Assembly (NCBI GenBank): GCA_036345935.2
Contig: JADWOT020000001.1
Location: 25,189,886 to 25,253,885 of the forward strand
Origin: Taenia hydatigena
Lineage: Eukaryota > Platyhelminthes > Cestoda > Cyclophyllidea > Taeniidae
Direction of reading: 5' to 3'
Length of the DNA: 64,000 nucleotides
This document shows, one piece after another, positions 14,401 through 28,652 of this stretch. Positions within the stretch are counted from its first letter, which is position 1. The number at the start of each line of letters is the position of its first letter. A program made the position numbers and the translations under genes. The notes under the pieces were generated by a model, which ran no database searches, was not told the origin of the DNA, and saw only the letters and a list, made by a program, of their open reading frames with translations.

Positions 14401-17400
14401 GGGAGAGACAACCACCAGTGTCTGTCTCAGCAGAAATCCTTTCCCTCGTATCCTCGACATTGAAAATGTAGGCTGATTTTGACACCTTTAAGGTTACAGT
14501 CAAGCGGTATAATTTCAGCTTCCTGATACTCCATACTTGGACCTGGCGCTGCCAATCAGCTTGGTTAGCGGATAAGAAAAGAGATCAGAAATGTTTAAAA
14601 TGGATTGGCTTGCATTTTACGGTTCAAATTTCTTGGTTGATGATTTCATTTTAACAAAATACAGTGACTTAGAGTACTTAAACTATTAGCTCTATGAAAG
14701 TACATTTGATTTAAGTGGTGATATGACTTAATTGCGATGCCAGTGTCGAAAACAGAAGGTGAGAAGTTATTGTTAAATAATTGAGTGGCAGCGGTTGCTA
14801 TTAAAAAATTATTTTGTTTTTCGTGAGCGCTCATTATGGAGAGGAAAGTACAACTGCGCGAGCATCCTTCTCCAGTAACGAAAGAACCTCAAGGGATTTC
14901 CAGAAACTGACCCCGCGCAATGATATCCGACGACTTGGAATAAAAAAAGGGAATGCCAAGTTTGGCCCAAGTCATCGCAGGTTTATTTTTATTATTTTAG
15001 ATGAGCAACTGTTTTATCTTTACTAGGAAACGAGGTGGCCTTTTCTAATCACCTCTCATCATGCGCTCATGTATAAAGGAAGGCGATTTCTAATACCAGA
15101 GAATAATGGCTTTCTTGAAAAATTTCATGACCTCCTCATCTGCTAAATTCCCTCCCTTATGACATCGTTTAAATCATAGATTACATTGATGTAGTATTCA
15201 AGATTTTAAGCTGAAGATAATTTGCAAGAAAGATCTCTTAATTATACTGCTAAGCTAGGCAATTGGTCAATCCAAGTGAGCACTAACTTTCTTGAGACAC
15301 CGATGGAAGTCATTGATTTTCCGCAATAGGCGAAAAGCGTCATAGGCATCACGTCTCCTTGCGACTATTTTGTGTCCTACCTACCTTTAAGAAGCTCTTT
15401 TAGGTGTACAATGGGTTAATACGAAATTTGTTGGTTCAAGAGGACCCATGTAAGAAGTAGCACAGCAATCCTGCCTAGTTTTAGCCCCATCATAGCATTG
15501 ATTTATTCGTATTTTAGCATTGTATTGTTATTATCTAGCCAAAGGGGAGCTGAATTGACGGCATCTTTGACTACCAAGAAGACCGTAGCACTGCATCCAT
15601 CAGGCTTTGCAACCCAGCTATTGTGAGACACTTCTATCCGCCAAGTTATTTGCATGTATTAATCATTATCAAGAGCATCATCCTCTTGAGTTAAGAGAGC
15701 ACTAGCGTATTATGGAATATATCAATGCAATAAAAACCATTTTGTGCGCATTCACTAAGCGCGTTACATATGTAGTACTTTTAGTATTTTTGTACATCAA
15801 GTAATGTACATTTTGATCAAACACTGATAACTGCGGTTGCCTCTGTCCATGTCAAGAGCATGCAATTTGATCTAAAAGCAGAAGCACAGATTCATGGCTA
15901 GTTCTTATCCTACGTTATGACCATAATTGAATAAACTGTAGTAAGCCAAAGAACGGGCGGTGTTGCTGAAACGACTCAAAGGCCAGAATAACGGTTGAGG
16001 TGCAAATGCGGCAGCCTCTGTGATCCTTGTGAGAAACTGAGTCAAATACTCGTGGCATTGCATGATGCTCTTTTGTAATTTGAAGCCAGTCTGTCTCAAA
16101 CCATAAGAATACCAGGTCTTTCCTCCTTTTGACACTGCGACGACTTTCACTTCCGTCATGAAACGCAGAATTTAATGACTGTATTCCTAGTAAAGTGCAA
16201 ATCATCACCTCATTAATTTAAATTGATTTTTATGGCTTGCTACTTTATTTTTAAGATTGGTTCAAAAGCATTATTTTGGAATTACTAGGAAATCAAAAAA
16301 TACAATTCTAAGCAAAAAATCTGTTGACCAAACACTTTGCCTTTGTGCTAGGCTTAACTAGAGATTGTTCACTGGTTACTTTATGATACTTAATTAAAGA
16401 TAAAAGGTTTTAAGACTTTTATTGACTAAGGGTACCCTGTCAAAATTATCATTGTCTAAAAGCCCAAAGTATAGCACTGATGCCAATTGCACAATCGCTT
16501 TGGTGTATTCTTTCCAATTCATTGAAACCACAATGTACAGTCGTAATTTTACGTATCTAATGGACGCAACTTCAATACATTCGCCTTTGAATTTAAGTAA
16601 AATTTGGAGACGAGGCTTTAAAGGATATCCTAAGAGGTACAACATGATCACACAGAAAGAAAAGTTGAGAAGTCATATTGAGTAGGAAGGTCGTCTTACC
16701 GTTGATGGTGAGGACCAGTGTGCCTAGTTAAAGACTCAAGGACAGCATTGTGTTGGACTCATCGTGGATGAAGAAGCAACGGGATGCAAGTGAATATAAG
16801 AAGAAAGCGGCAGAAAGATAAAGCTTGTTTTTAGCTCCAAGATCTATCCTGGATGCCAACTTAATCGCTTACCTAATAAAAATTTGACTTTGACATCTAG
16901 CATCTCTACACTGCCTAGCCGCCGTATCCGCCTCAAAATAATTACCTCCGATTCTGATCTGACTTTAATGAAAAACAACAAACAGGCTTGATCGCCCTAC
17001 TTACTACCATGCCAAAGCAGCAATTAGCGACAAGCTTAGTGCATCCTCTGCACTTGCAAACAGGAACAAATTGAGTAAATAAGGAATGGAACCGTGTTAT
17101 CAATCATGGGAGCTGAAATCGTGTTGATTCGCTTAATAAGTAATCTTGAGCACCCGACAAATCGCAAAGTCACAGGTATAGTTATCTATGCTGCTAGTAA
17201 GTGCCAGATCTTCGGGTTGTGCAATAGTCTAGACCTGCAATGGGAACGCTGTAAACGAGAATTTTATTGTCCCTCTAATAAATAAAAACATAGCTAATAC
17301 GGGCTTAGCCTTTGCTGCGAGCACAAGCAGCACCACGCATTATGCAATTTCTAGTTCTTTTCTTAATAAAATCTCCTACCAATTAAAACGAAGGAAAAGT

Positions 17401-20400
17401 TGCATTCCTAAGCAACGTTAATTAAGCCCAATTAGTCGTAGAGTAGATTTAAAGAACATTTATGGCAATGAGATAATTTAATTTGACTTTTTACAACAGA
17501 AGATTGCTAGTCTCTTCCAAGTGGATGCACAAATATGAATTCCGCTACTATAGACTTTTCTGTCTCCACAGTGGAGATAAATGTCTAAGCCACATAAACT
17601 CATATCACAGCTGCTTACTCCACTTTTTTGTGCAAGTGGGAGTTAAACATCAGAATACCGGGAACAATATAATTGAGTATTTCTCTTTTGCCCTGATAAG
17701 CTTAGCTCGGTCCCCATTACAATCCGGGTCATGCCGCACATCTCAAACATATTTCCATGTTAAGCTCGCATATAAGATTTTAATCAATTTTTTGTTTTCA
17801 AAATCGACTTATAGAATGGTGTGCTTCTTGTTGCGTTAAATGGAAAACAAAAGAAAATTGATTAACTCGGTAATTTTTGATGTTCGGTTTTAGCGTGGCT
17901 AGTGCATAACTAAGGGTGATCAGAGTAGCGTGAAAGAATATTTGGCATCCAAATTTTTCGTGTCGGAGTGAATTATTTTCATGTCTTAAATTAATAACTT
18001 AGTAATAGTCTAGACATTTAAGATGATGATCATGATGAGACCCTGATGAGTTCCCCAAATGCGGAATTTTTCATCACTTGAAACGAGGAGAGGGTTGTAT
18101 TTTAAATAGAACCGTCGATCTTCAAAACAGGAATATCAATTAACTATACAGGGCAGGATTCGCCCGCAGGAGGAGCGACATGACAAATTTTATCTTTTAT
18201 CTTTATATTCGGCTCCGTTTATAAAGTCAGTGCCAGAAAAGCTACGCGAATAAAGTTGAAATGTCAATAGAAAATTACCTGTTTTGTCCTGTGAGTGGTT
18301 TCTTTCTCTTCACCTCACTCAAATTCCTGCAAATATGATTTTGGCAAAGTAGTCATAGGCATTACGCAAGACTAGGCGTGAAATATGCGATGGCTAGTGG
18401 ATGAAAAAGGAAATGCACTTGGATATCCCTCATTATTTAATAATTAATATTCCCCTCAACATTTTTATAAATTCTTAACAACAATGTTTTGGTACCTATG
18501 GCTAGTGTGCATTAAATGGAGATCAGAAGATGCTGTGCAACTGTGTTCGATCAACATCATTTCTAACCTTAGTCGCTTTATGCTCAACGCATAATAGCTC
18601 AATCCCCCTACCGTCCCAATGCTCCTCCTTGCCCTCCCTGGATTCTCTGATTAACTTTCGTTTCCTGCCTTGCTCCTTATCGCTTCACGCGCACATCATT
18701 TTTCAATAGAACTAGCACTGTATAGATTGTGAGGCCATGTTGAGGGAATGGCAATGCTTACTTTTATGTGGAACAGAAGGTTTTGCATCCTAACCATGGG
18801 CAGCTGAATTGCCCTCGTAGAATTGATACGTACTTAAGGGAAATATAGCGCATTAAAGTTGAGCACTATGTATTGACGCAAGCATGAGAGCGAATTTTAG
18901 TGGAACAGCTTAGCTTCTTCAAGATCGTCTGCCTACTTTTAAAGCCTAAAGTACTTTTCCTTTTAATCTAGCTGCACTATACAATGGGATGCTTGAGAAG
19001 ATTGCATTTTTGAATCAAGAAACCTGGTAGGCAACTCACCAAGGATAATTTTATTTGACTTCTAAAAATGCTAAAATGTTTGCTGTTTTCTTATTGATAT
19101 GCTAAACCCGTCAGTTTTGACGATTTTACAAAGATTTTGTTTTCAGAATCTGATGGACGGGGATAAGTGTACTTCCTAAAAGTACAGTTAGAAGTGACGC
19201 CTACCTTTGACAATTATTAAAAATCTTACGTTCTTTGGAATGGCAGGAAGTGTCTAGCTAAATCCCTCACGGAGCTGGCTCTTGGATGCTTCCTTCACAT
19301 CTCTAACGACTGGATAGTATTCAGGCAGAAATATGGCATGGTTTCCATCAAAGTGGGTGCATGTGACAGGGAGGAGCAGTAGCGAAAGCACTTATTAAAA
19401 TTTGTTTTCCAATGTATGCAGAGATTTTAAGTCATTGTTCTTGCAACCTGTGATGAAAATACTAGATGACCAGCACATAACCTAATCTCGGGTGAATAAT
19501 TGTTGAAAAACGCAAAATTGTAAAGCAAATTCACTTGTAAAAATCCTTTACTGTTGGTTTCTTGCAGCCCACTTTTGTTTCTTTTCCTCTTTTGGGGTGG
19601 TGGGACCCTTGGCGCATAAGGCTGTGACCTGCAGTGCATAGGGTCGATAGCAGTGGTGTCTCTTATGGTTCAAGAATTAGAATGCTAGAGTTGGCTGAAT
19701 TTCCAAAACGACTATACACTTACAGTGTGGTACCCACTTACTTAAACGCTTAACAATATGCTTGGGAAAAAAAGATTTTTTGCTTTGGTAGTTAACCCTA
19801 AGCTACTCTTGCGGAGTGAAGATTTCTAGCAAGAAGAGACAACAGCTAGGCAAAATAATCCTTTTCGGCCTATTTTAGCCACCACCTTCTCTTTTATTAT
19901 ATCTTATTCCATAGCTAGTTGAAAATCTTAATGACTGTATCTAGAATGTTAAGTCCATTGTTTGATCCAACTTGCTTTTATCCTAAAATTGGATAACAAA
20001 ATCTCGTGCAAAAGTACGGCTTTAAGTAAAATAAAACTGCAAATGAACTGTTCAATGAGAGATTTATGGTCTCGTGATTGATTATTCAGCCGAGGAAGCC
20101 CCGCCAACGGTGAGAATAAATGTTGATTGGTAGCGCTTCTAATATTGTTAGTTAAACTATTTGCTACCAGGTTCTGAAATCTCCAAGTGGAAAAATTTGT
20201 TCGCAGCTTATAAGTTTGTTGCAAGCGTGGTCTATCCGGAAACAGTCGCAATTGCAAATTGTCCCCCTCAGGAACCTTGCTTATTATTTTCTAACGGTGA
20301 TGCGATTGATTATCGTAGCAGTCGAGAATCCGCATTTTGGAGAGTTAAGTTGCTAAAGTTTCTCTTCTTGATCACGTGGTCTAGCTGTTAAGCTTACCTC

Positions 20401-20484
20401 AAGATTTAGCTGTCTAAAAATCGTCGTTGAGGCAAGCATGCGGATTTCTATGCAGAATCGGGGCTAGTCACGCACTGAAAAGGA

Positions 20485-20504
20485 AGTCTTCTGCACAGAA
20501 GACT
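20485..20504. repeat. inverted repeat, 9-bp arms
   Basis: AGTCTTCTG and CAGAAGACT are exact reverse complements separated by CA. No flanking element explains it. Arms of this length are only slightly unusual in 64 kb. Confidence 0.7.
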
Positions 20505-21109
20505 ATACATGGTGCAAAATCATGCCTAAGGTCTTGGATTACTTACGCCTGAGAGGACTTGAGCATAATTTTTGATCACACATTCTTTTCATCCCTCTAA
20601 ATGAGGCATGTCGCCTGCTTTTGACATTACGTGATTGCATTATCCAGTTGAATCCTAATGATTTGGAGTCACGCGAACAATAAATTGAAGTGATCGGAGT
20701 TATTATTTCAAACCAGTTCATTGACATTAATCAAAATCTCTCAGCAGTGGATTTTAGAGTGCATGATTTGCTTCAGTTCAGTTAATAAAGCGTTTTTTGG
20801 TAAGTTTGCAATTGTTGTCCCGTTTTAATTTTCACCTTCTCATTGGATCGCTTCAAACTGTGAATCTTAAGTATGGTGATTGAGTCCAAACTTAGGAATG
20901 ATTAGGTGCAACACGTTTTAATCCGTTTTGTTATCCGCTTTGATGGGAATCAGGTAGTTTATTTAAGGAAACGCTGCTAACTCTCAATCCTAATAGAAGA
21001 GTATAACCTCTGATTGCCTGTGAGGGCCGACTTATCAGAGAATACTTCTCACCGATAAAAATTTCTCGTCTTGAGCAATTAGCGATTTCGGTTCTTTACT
21101 GCCGATCAG

Positions 21110-21144
21110 GCAATAATTTATTCACTGCGTTGTGCTGCGCTTAG
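21110..21144 (+). CDS. isolated candidate micro-exon
   Basis: Seen: a pyrimidine-rich acceptor ending ctttactgccgatcag, 35 nt open in only one frame (AIIYSLRCAAL plus two bases), then GTAAGT. It starts in phase 0 and ends in phase 2. No partner exon was found, so it may be a chance pairing of signals. Confidence 0.13.
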
Positions 21145-21534
21145 GTAAGTGAATAAAATTCTTTATCGTAAGAGATAAACTGAGGCTAAACAATTGATCT
21201 ACCTGCATTATCTTCCCCGAGGTGTTAAAAACACCCACCTCTGTTCGCAACGCTTTTCTTGATGATGGATAGCAGATGAGCGAAATTCTAGTGATAATTA
21301 GCGTAAAACGTGAAGACTAATGAAGAAAAATATTGTGGCTACTCTGGATTTAATTTACTACTACTTACTTCATTCTTTTCCACTTTTGGTGAAAGAACTA
21401 CGTGGTAGAGCTGAATGCCTTCCTCTATCCTTAATTTGCTAAAGCCTAGATAACAGTAGAATTAGTAAAGCATTAATTACACCCTCACCAAATCAGTTTT
21501 TTTGTAATATACGACCAAAACATTAATAGCCTAC

Positions 21535-21551
21535 GAGGAGCAAAGCTCCTC
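21535..21551. repeat. hairpin, 7-bp stem and 3-nt loop
   Basis: GAGGAGC, AAA, GCTCCTC forms a perfect 7-bp stem. Dozens of 7-bp stems with short loops are expected by chance in this window, so no function is inferred. Confidence 0.6.
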
Positions 21552-24500
21552 AGAGAGGCTCTTATAAAATTACCGAAACAGGAGACCTGGATGAGGGTCT
21601 TTACTTCAATGGTTCAGATTTTTCGTCTATTTTAATTAATTCCCATGAGTTGGCCTTGGAAACACTTCTGGTTGACGTCTTTGACCTAGGTGGCCGTAGC
21701 TTCTAGGGCTTGCCTAGGCTAAGACCAGGGGAAGCTAGATGGGTAGGACAACAATGAAGGAAATCGAATGGTTCGCTCCTTAATAGAAGTATGCGCTTTT
21801 GCCTTCCAAGCTGTGAATTGTACTTCAACGTAACTCGCTGAAGCTTGTAAAATGTCGGTGCATCAGCAATGCGCTTTATCGTTCTTCTCTATTTAATCGT
21901 TTCCTTTAACTCCTATCGGCAGTGTACATTTGACTTAGAAAGCTATTTAAATCAACTCGCCTTAAGAACTAGATTTGTGTCGACATTAAATCTTGAAGAC
22001 CACTCCATAGAATCGACCTTACAATACTTGCATAAGATCTGCTGAGAGTCTATGCTACTTTGTTCCCTCACAATATAGTAAAGTACGTTTAAGAAAAAAA
22101 ACATTTTTATCAATTTTAAGGATTGTTTATCGTAACGAGCAAGAAAACTAAAAAAGTTTTCTGCATGCATTAATTTTTAACAAAAATCTCTCAGTCATTG
22201 TGTCTGTTTCGTAGTCAATTTCATGCAGTAGCACTACGCAATTTGCCAAATGCAATCGAAAAGTAGTCGGGTGTAAATGATGCGTTACTATTGCCGCCAG
22301 CCTGTTTTACATTGGATAGTTGTCGAGCCTCACACAGGTATCCCAGGTAAAATCATGTGCATGCCCTTTTCAATAGTACGACAAGAAGGAGACTTTTCAT
22401 AATATTTTTAAACTCTTCATCAACAATTAATTACTTATGGCGTTTCCAGCATTTTTGCAATGCAAGTTGACAACTAGCGTAACTAACGTGTTACTTTTAA
22501 TCTTGCAACATTTTGCGCATTGAAGAAAGGCTATTCCTCAAGCAAATAACTTAATGGATTCAAAAAGGTTTAAAAAGTATCTATGTTGTTTGATCTGGAC
22601 CTTAATTAAAAGGTTTATAGCGAAAAAGCCCGATTGAATAGGCCGGTTGCCATATAACCAGGTGTAAGGGAGTAGGTCCCTTGGGAGCAACTACCGATAT
22701 GTTTACCTGGCGCTTAAATGTGAAAGCCATTCCTCATCAAAAACCTGGCTCTAAGCCGTTGAATAACGTTGCGTTTTAGAACGCCGAATTATTGATGCGT
22801 CTTGATGGCGATATGGATTAGTAAGTGGATTTCATAGGGTTAATTCTTACTATTTTGATGCGTATCTTCATTCATTTGATAATTTTTTGTCGGTGTGTAG
22901 GCCATGTCGGTTGGGTAGGTCTGAAACCGTCAATCTGTGATTCAATATTCAGTGCCTTTATTTGTTCGTCCACCAATTTATTTGGAACCACTTATTTGTC
23001 CATTGATATGTTTAAACAAATACTTACCGTTTTTCTTTAGTTTTGCAGCCTTTTATTTATCAGTATTTTTGTGCAGTAACATATTCGATTAACCAACCAT
23101 ACTTTCTTTCACCCAAAGTAGTCATGAATGAGCTTAACCACTCATCAAAATTGTGTGAATTACATTGCAGACCATCATTACAGCCCTTGAATCATGAAAT
23201 AATGCGAGCACTTGAAAATTGCTGCTTATTGAAGGACTTGACTACTGCTTGCGAAGACAAAGCGAAGTTGTTCCAGCATCTTGGCTGTGGGCATGGCAGT
23301 AGAGTTCGCAACGTAATTTCTAGCGCTTAATTATTTTTGCATGGGGCTCTAAGATTGGAATCAATGGGATCAAATGATAGGTAGGTATGCCGGTTAGGAA
23401 CAGCATCTCTTATTTTACTAATTTCGAATAAAACATCTTTGTACCCACGATATTAGATGAGTTTGACAGAAATTTTATTAGAAGCGACATCGAACCCAAT
23501 GAAGTTTGTTTAAGTCATATTTTAGTGGATGCTTTATGTTCTAAGGAAGACTGGGGAAAAAGATTCCTAAATTTTTAATTATATTTATTGCTCTAAGCGA
23601 CCGTTAGGAAAACCTGAGATTTGATATCATTTTTTTTGTATTTTTTACTCTCCTGGCATTTTACGAAAAAATGGATTTTGCTTGACTGTCTTGAACGGAA
23701 ATAGCATAAGCAGCACTTTCCGTAATTATGAAGTGCTCACATTCTCAGTTTCGTGGTAATGAGCATACAAACTACATACAGGCAAATAGCTATCGAAGGA
23801 CGAATAAAATACCTTGAGGGGTCAATCGTGCCACGTAAAGGAAGCATTATGCCATGGGTTCTAGATAATTTTATTAGTCCAGATTATGTTTAAGGGCAAG
23901 CCCAAACTGTGAACCGGTGGCAATGTAAAACATCGCATCTCAATAGCTATTGGCAGTTTAAATATCTGAAGTGGTCCAAGTCACCGATGTTCGTAGCTTA
24001 AAGAAATTGTCCTGTTTTTGTCTTGGAAAAATTTAGAAGTCTAAGGAACGTATTTATTAGGCTGTAAAATTGACTGCTACCGAAATAGCCACCTAAGTTG
24101 GTTCTGGTTAAAACAGAATAGGAAGACAAAATTTATGCAACTTAAAAGCACTAGTCGCCAGAATCATCATTTAGTAAAAGTCCGAAATAAATGTTGATGT
24201 TATTGCTGTGAGGTAATGAATATTGTCGTTTGACAGTTATTAAAAATTCTTCTTCTGAATAAAGATTAGAGGGACAAAATCCACCTTCTCTATTTTGCAA
24301 AGAAAGTTGCAGTTTTGCGTCTTTCACTTGTCTAATCTACCAGCCATCTCTGGTAACAATCTAACGCATTTTGGTCGCACTCTCTACTTCAAGATTCGTC
24401 AAGTATTTAAAAACCTTTACAAGCGCCTTTGCGTCAGAGCTCAGAAGGATTCGGTTCGTAGCCCTTAATAGGCATACCAATGGAACACTTTTAACCGTAC

Positions 24501-27500
24501 CTCATGAGCCATAAATGAAATGTGCATAAAATTTCTGTGCATATCTTAAAATGCGCTTAGCACTTACATCCCACTAGAGGTTTTGCGTACAGAGCTCTTT
24601 ATTGTAAGCTTAATTGACTCTGTCTTTAATAGGCCACCTTTCTATTAGTAATGCCATTTTCTAATCATCTGAGCAGTTTTATGTCTTGTAATAACAACTA
24701 TTAGCATAAAGAGAGAACTGGCCCATTTTTTGATTGGAATAAATTAAAATTGACAAAGTATTTTGAAGTGAGACAGAGCATTTCCTGGGCAGAATACGAA
24801 ATAATTTGACAGGAAATCCTATTTCCATAACCTCATGTCATCCTCGCACAATGCTACCGATGTTGGCGTTCTCTGAAGCGAACTAAAGAATGATGCTTTT
24901 TACTGTCTGGTGGAAATCAAGCAGAATGGCCTTCGCATAGTTTAATGCTGCTCATTGAGTCTGCAAAGTAAGCTCACAGAGGGGTGGTGAACTCGAATGG
25001 CGACAAGTTAGCTTAAATGGTAACAAAGTCTTTGCAATTACTGAACCACATGCCACTGGTGTTGAATTTTGTAAACACCTTGATTAAGGCTAGACACTAC
25101 ACCTCTTTGGCTTCACTGTTTTAATCAAACAAGCATCGTCAAGGTTGATTTTTCTCAAGATTAGTAGAATACGAGTAAGTAATTCTGCCTATTTAAGAAA
25201 AAAGGGCTATAACAACCGATGACCAAAGACTTCTCCATACAGAATCGCTCAAAAGCAAATTTTTGCCAGTCATCGATAAAAGATAAATTTGGAACGAAAG
25301 CTGCTGCGTAAATTTTTAGACATCAAGGCCATACAAGCTCGTGCATTAAACCAACCAAAAAATCTCTGTATCGCTAAGCGATCAAACAAAACGCATCTTC
25401 TCAATTTAGAATAGCACCCATTCAGCAAAAAAGACAAATTATAATGTCATTATGATTTTAGAGTAACACATCTAAGGATTGAACATATTTTTCACTAAAT
25501 CCATCACCACTTTTGATATTACTGTTGAGATTGAGCAGACTATGCGGAAATCGTGTTCACTTCCTCTTTTCTTGCTTTCGATTATTTTCAAATTTAATCA
25601 AATAAAATTGATAGTAGTGGACGGGCAGCGAAAACATAATTGTAAAACGTTAGCACAATCTCAACTCGACCTTAAGGTTGGCTGTTCTTTTCGGCCCAAA
25701 CGTGCCGGTCGAAAGTTTTATCGGCTGTAAATAAGTGCCAAACTAGCGTACACTTGTCGTCTTTCCTTCTTACTTCATAATTTGGCTAGTTCCACGGCTG
25801 GTGATGAGCCAAAAGACCGTAAATTACGGTTTGACAAAGATTTAAGATTTAAATTCAAACAAATAATCACCAAACATTACCAGTTTAATGTCTCATACAG
25901 TCGCTGAAGACAGGTCCTGGTTAGTTATGAGGATGACGCAACCCATCGCAACTCAAGCCAAAATGAATCCATCGGATAAAACAACCCTTTACACTAAAGT
26001 TACGCCCCAATGCGTCAAAAATTCAAGCCTGCTGCATAGGTATAAATAATTACCACGCTGAAATCACAATGTCAGGTCTGTAAAATATTGGTAAAACTGG
26101 CTACGGGCCAGTAGGTATGAAGGATGCAGGTGGTACTAGTGGCTTCTGAAACGAATTCTTAATAAAGATTTATAGCTGCATGGATTCCTTGCTCGCCAAG
26201 ACTACTGCCGCTATCATACCGGCAGTAGCTTCTGCTCATCTCTGTCATCTTTACTCTCATTCCCTAACACTCTTCTGAATGCGCCTCCAAATCATACGTT
26301 CGAAAATTGAGGAACGGTCTTGGCGCGAATGCAAAACTCTTCACGCACCGAAGTCAACCGCTACCAGGAGGGCACCTATGGGTTCTCCTAGAGAAGATTC
26401 AGAACGTCCCAAAAATGATGCATTTAAAGTCTTGATAGGAGTCTCCTGTGCTATTATCCCTTTTAGGAACGCAAAAATCGCTCGGTGTCAAACAGAATTC
26501 CTAACAGTTCCACATTGAACTAGTGCGGGTGTCTCTAATAAGCATATCATATCAACTCTTAAATAAAGTCAAGCAATCTAACGAAAACGATGAGCCACCT
26601 AGTTTGTTTGTCACCCACGAAGAGTGGCAAGGTTAACAGGAGTTCGCTTGCGATTCTAAGCAGAAATGCGTTAGATATCTGTAAGGACAAATTAAAGGTC
26701 CCTTTCTTCAAATCGCTCATTGATGCACTGCATTTATAAAATTTTGCAGGGCAGTTAGGTCTATTGGGTGAGAGTAATGCTGCCAGTTTTTATCTCGGAT
26801 GCGTCGGATACATTTTTGAGCTATTTGAAAGTTTTAGTTAAGGACTGCTAAAGGCCTTCAAGGACCTAATTTGCTGTTACTGTTGAGAAATGTTGTTAGT
26901 ATGCTGATTAACTACTTGCTAATCTGAAGAAACACATCCTATTGCATACCTTAATGTTGATAAGAATATCGGCTTTTAATTCTGCCAGAGTAAACAATTT
27001 TGCTTATTTCCTTTGGTTTTAACAGTAAATTATCGTAAATAGAGGTAGTAAATGTAGTCTGTTAATAAATGCTTAGTCCTTAGCTGATTTTTTAGCAGTC
27101 TTGTTTTCATAATCATCGAGCGCGCTGCAATCGCTGCACTATTAGTTATGCTGGATGCCAGGAAATACACTTGGGCAGCGACTAGAGCCGTAGTTTAATT
27201 GTCGCCTTTACTGCGTGTGTAGAGTACTTATGCTCCCATATTCGTCCAAGTAAATCAACTTAATTTTTTTGCTTTAGCGTGCAGATATGTTTTTCAAAAT
27301 GGCAAAACTGCCTATCAGGAAGGCAGCATATATGAAAACTGTATGTAATACTAGCTGTGCGTCGAGGCCTGACGCAATTAACCCTGCGTAAGACAAACTT
27401 CTACTAAATTATGATTGCAGCTGAATCGCCTTCGCCACTCACTTGATGGGTGTAATAATCACAATTTCTGTAGTTTTTAATCTAATAGGAATACTTATGA

Positions 27501-27779
27501 CGTTTACGAGAATTCTCTAAAGCCAAGAAAAGTCAATACGTTTGAGCAAAACATCCATAAACGACAAATAAATTTTTGGCTCTAGCAGCACGAACCGGAT
27601 ACTGCACTGCCCATGATAATTACAAAGGCGGAGCCCAACCTTTCGCAAAACCTTAACAAAGAGTTGGTCAAATAATTAGAGCATTTCATGGGGTGGATCA
27701 GGAGGTATTCCTTTTACCAATCTGGAAGTCGGTAGACAATCCGGCAGCCTAAATATTACCCAGACCATAAGAGAAAACG

Positions 27780-27960
27780 TTATTCAGTAGATGACCTGAG
27801 TTCGAATCAAGGCGCATTTCCCCCTGCGTTGTCAAATCGATGCAGTCAAGCCGCTTACCTGGGTGTCTCTTGGGTCCTGCGATGCACCAGAGTACCAATG
27901 TCCAACAATTCATTAACCTGGTGAGCGGCGTGTGCCCCAAATCAAAGTACACGAGGTTTT
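27780..27960. other. GC-richer block, possible old dispersed repeat
   Basis: Roughly 180 bp are clearly richer in G and C than the flanks and carry a 67-codon minus-strand ORF (27749-27952) without a known domain. The segment gagttcgaatc near 27800 resembles a tRNA T-loop / B-box, which would fit a tRNA-derived SINE, but no A-box, tail or target-site duplication was found. Confidence 0.2.
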
Positions 27961-28509
27961 GATCTTCTATTATAAGTACAGAAGTCAGAATGAAAGTGCG
28001 TTGTGAGGCATATTGTACGACGAGCAGTGAATTAAAAGGGTCATGGATTATTCATATGAGTACTGTGACAGCATTTTTCGACAATGTAAAGATTTCCTTG
28101 ATCGATTTGTTTTAATGAACATTATTCATGAATTGTTTGTAGCATTTTGCTAGAGAATTAATGTAATTTTAAATAAAACTAAGCCGTACTACCTCACTAC
28201 GTTTCTGTGCACTTGCAAATGAACATTTGAGCTAAAAGCCCATGTTTTAATAGCTCTACTTCATATTGTGGGCTCCTCCTTACCTAATAGGGGCTATACT
28301 ATGTGCAAAATGCAAAATTTTAGTATTTAAGGAAAACGGAATTCTGTCAGCCTTTACATTCCAGTTTTGAATTTTCATCCAGCCAATGCAGACTACTTTT
28401 TATGGTGTTATGGTACATTAATAGGCAGCCGAGAAATTTTTGCTAATCAAGACTGTGGGTCCTCCTTGTGCATAATTGGTAACCTAACTTTAGAGTAGGG
28501 AATAACGTC

Positions 28510-28516
28510 TATATAA
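28510..28516 (+). promoter_or_regulatory. TATA box candidate
   Basis: TATATAA sits about 80 bp upstream of the plus-strand candidate exon at 28591-28652, in the context gtctatataagcagg. Initiation would be expected about 25-30 bp downstream, near 28540. A first ATG at 28558 would give only 13 codons if the 28590 acceptor is not used. TATATAA also occurs by chance at this composition. Confidence 0.25.
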
Positions 28517-28590
28517 GCAGGAGACAGGATTTCGTTCGAAAGGACATTGCTCTTTCGATGTTTGCTTGTCTGCTGAAGTGTCTTTATCAG

Positions 28591-28652
28591 CAAGGATAAA
28601 CAAAGACTCATTCTGCGTGATTTTGAGATTTTGCCTGCACTTCGCTATAAAG
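28591..28652 (+). CDS. candidate exon, product unknown
   Basis: Seen: an acceptor ending gtgtctttatcag, then 62 nt, then AAAG|GTAAGA. One frame reads KDKQRLILRDFEILPALRYK with one base left at each end (entering in phase 2, leaving in phase 1). A second frame is also open, so the reading frame is not forced. The exit phase fits the candidate terminal exon at 32424. Inference: a small plus-strand gene starting near the TATA box at 28510. The family is not recognised. Confidence 0.22.

Larger units (their letters stand above)
8337..21109. other. no supported gene
   Basis: AT-rich non-coding sequence with ORFs only of chance length (up to 118 codons). It contains a pyrimidine-rich stretch at about 9600-9890, another at about 18590-18710, a (TG)n run at 11432-11444 and an inverted repeat at 20485-20504. 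Several GTAAG donors on both strands have no convincing open exon in front of them. Confidence 0.4.
21145..28509. other. no supported gene
   Basis: Non-coding by inspection. Two consecutive plus-strand ORFs, 22825-23040 (71 codons, hydrophobic) and 23043-23330 (95 codons), lie two bases apart in different frames. They have no recognisable domain and are within chance length. A GC-richer block is annotated at 27780-27960, a small hairpin at 21535-21551. Confidence 0.35.

Noticed and set aside
27749..27952. tRNA-like B-box (gagttcgaatc) and a 67-codon minus ORF
   Set aside because: No cloverleaf, A-box or terminator could be folded around it, and the ORF lacks any domain. Kept only as a GC-richer block.
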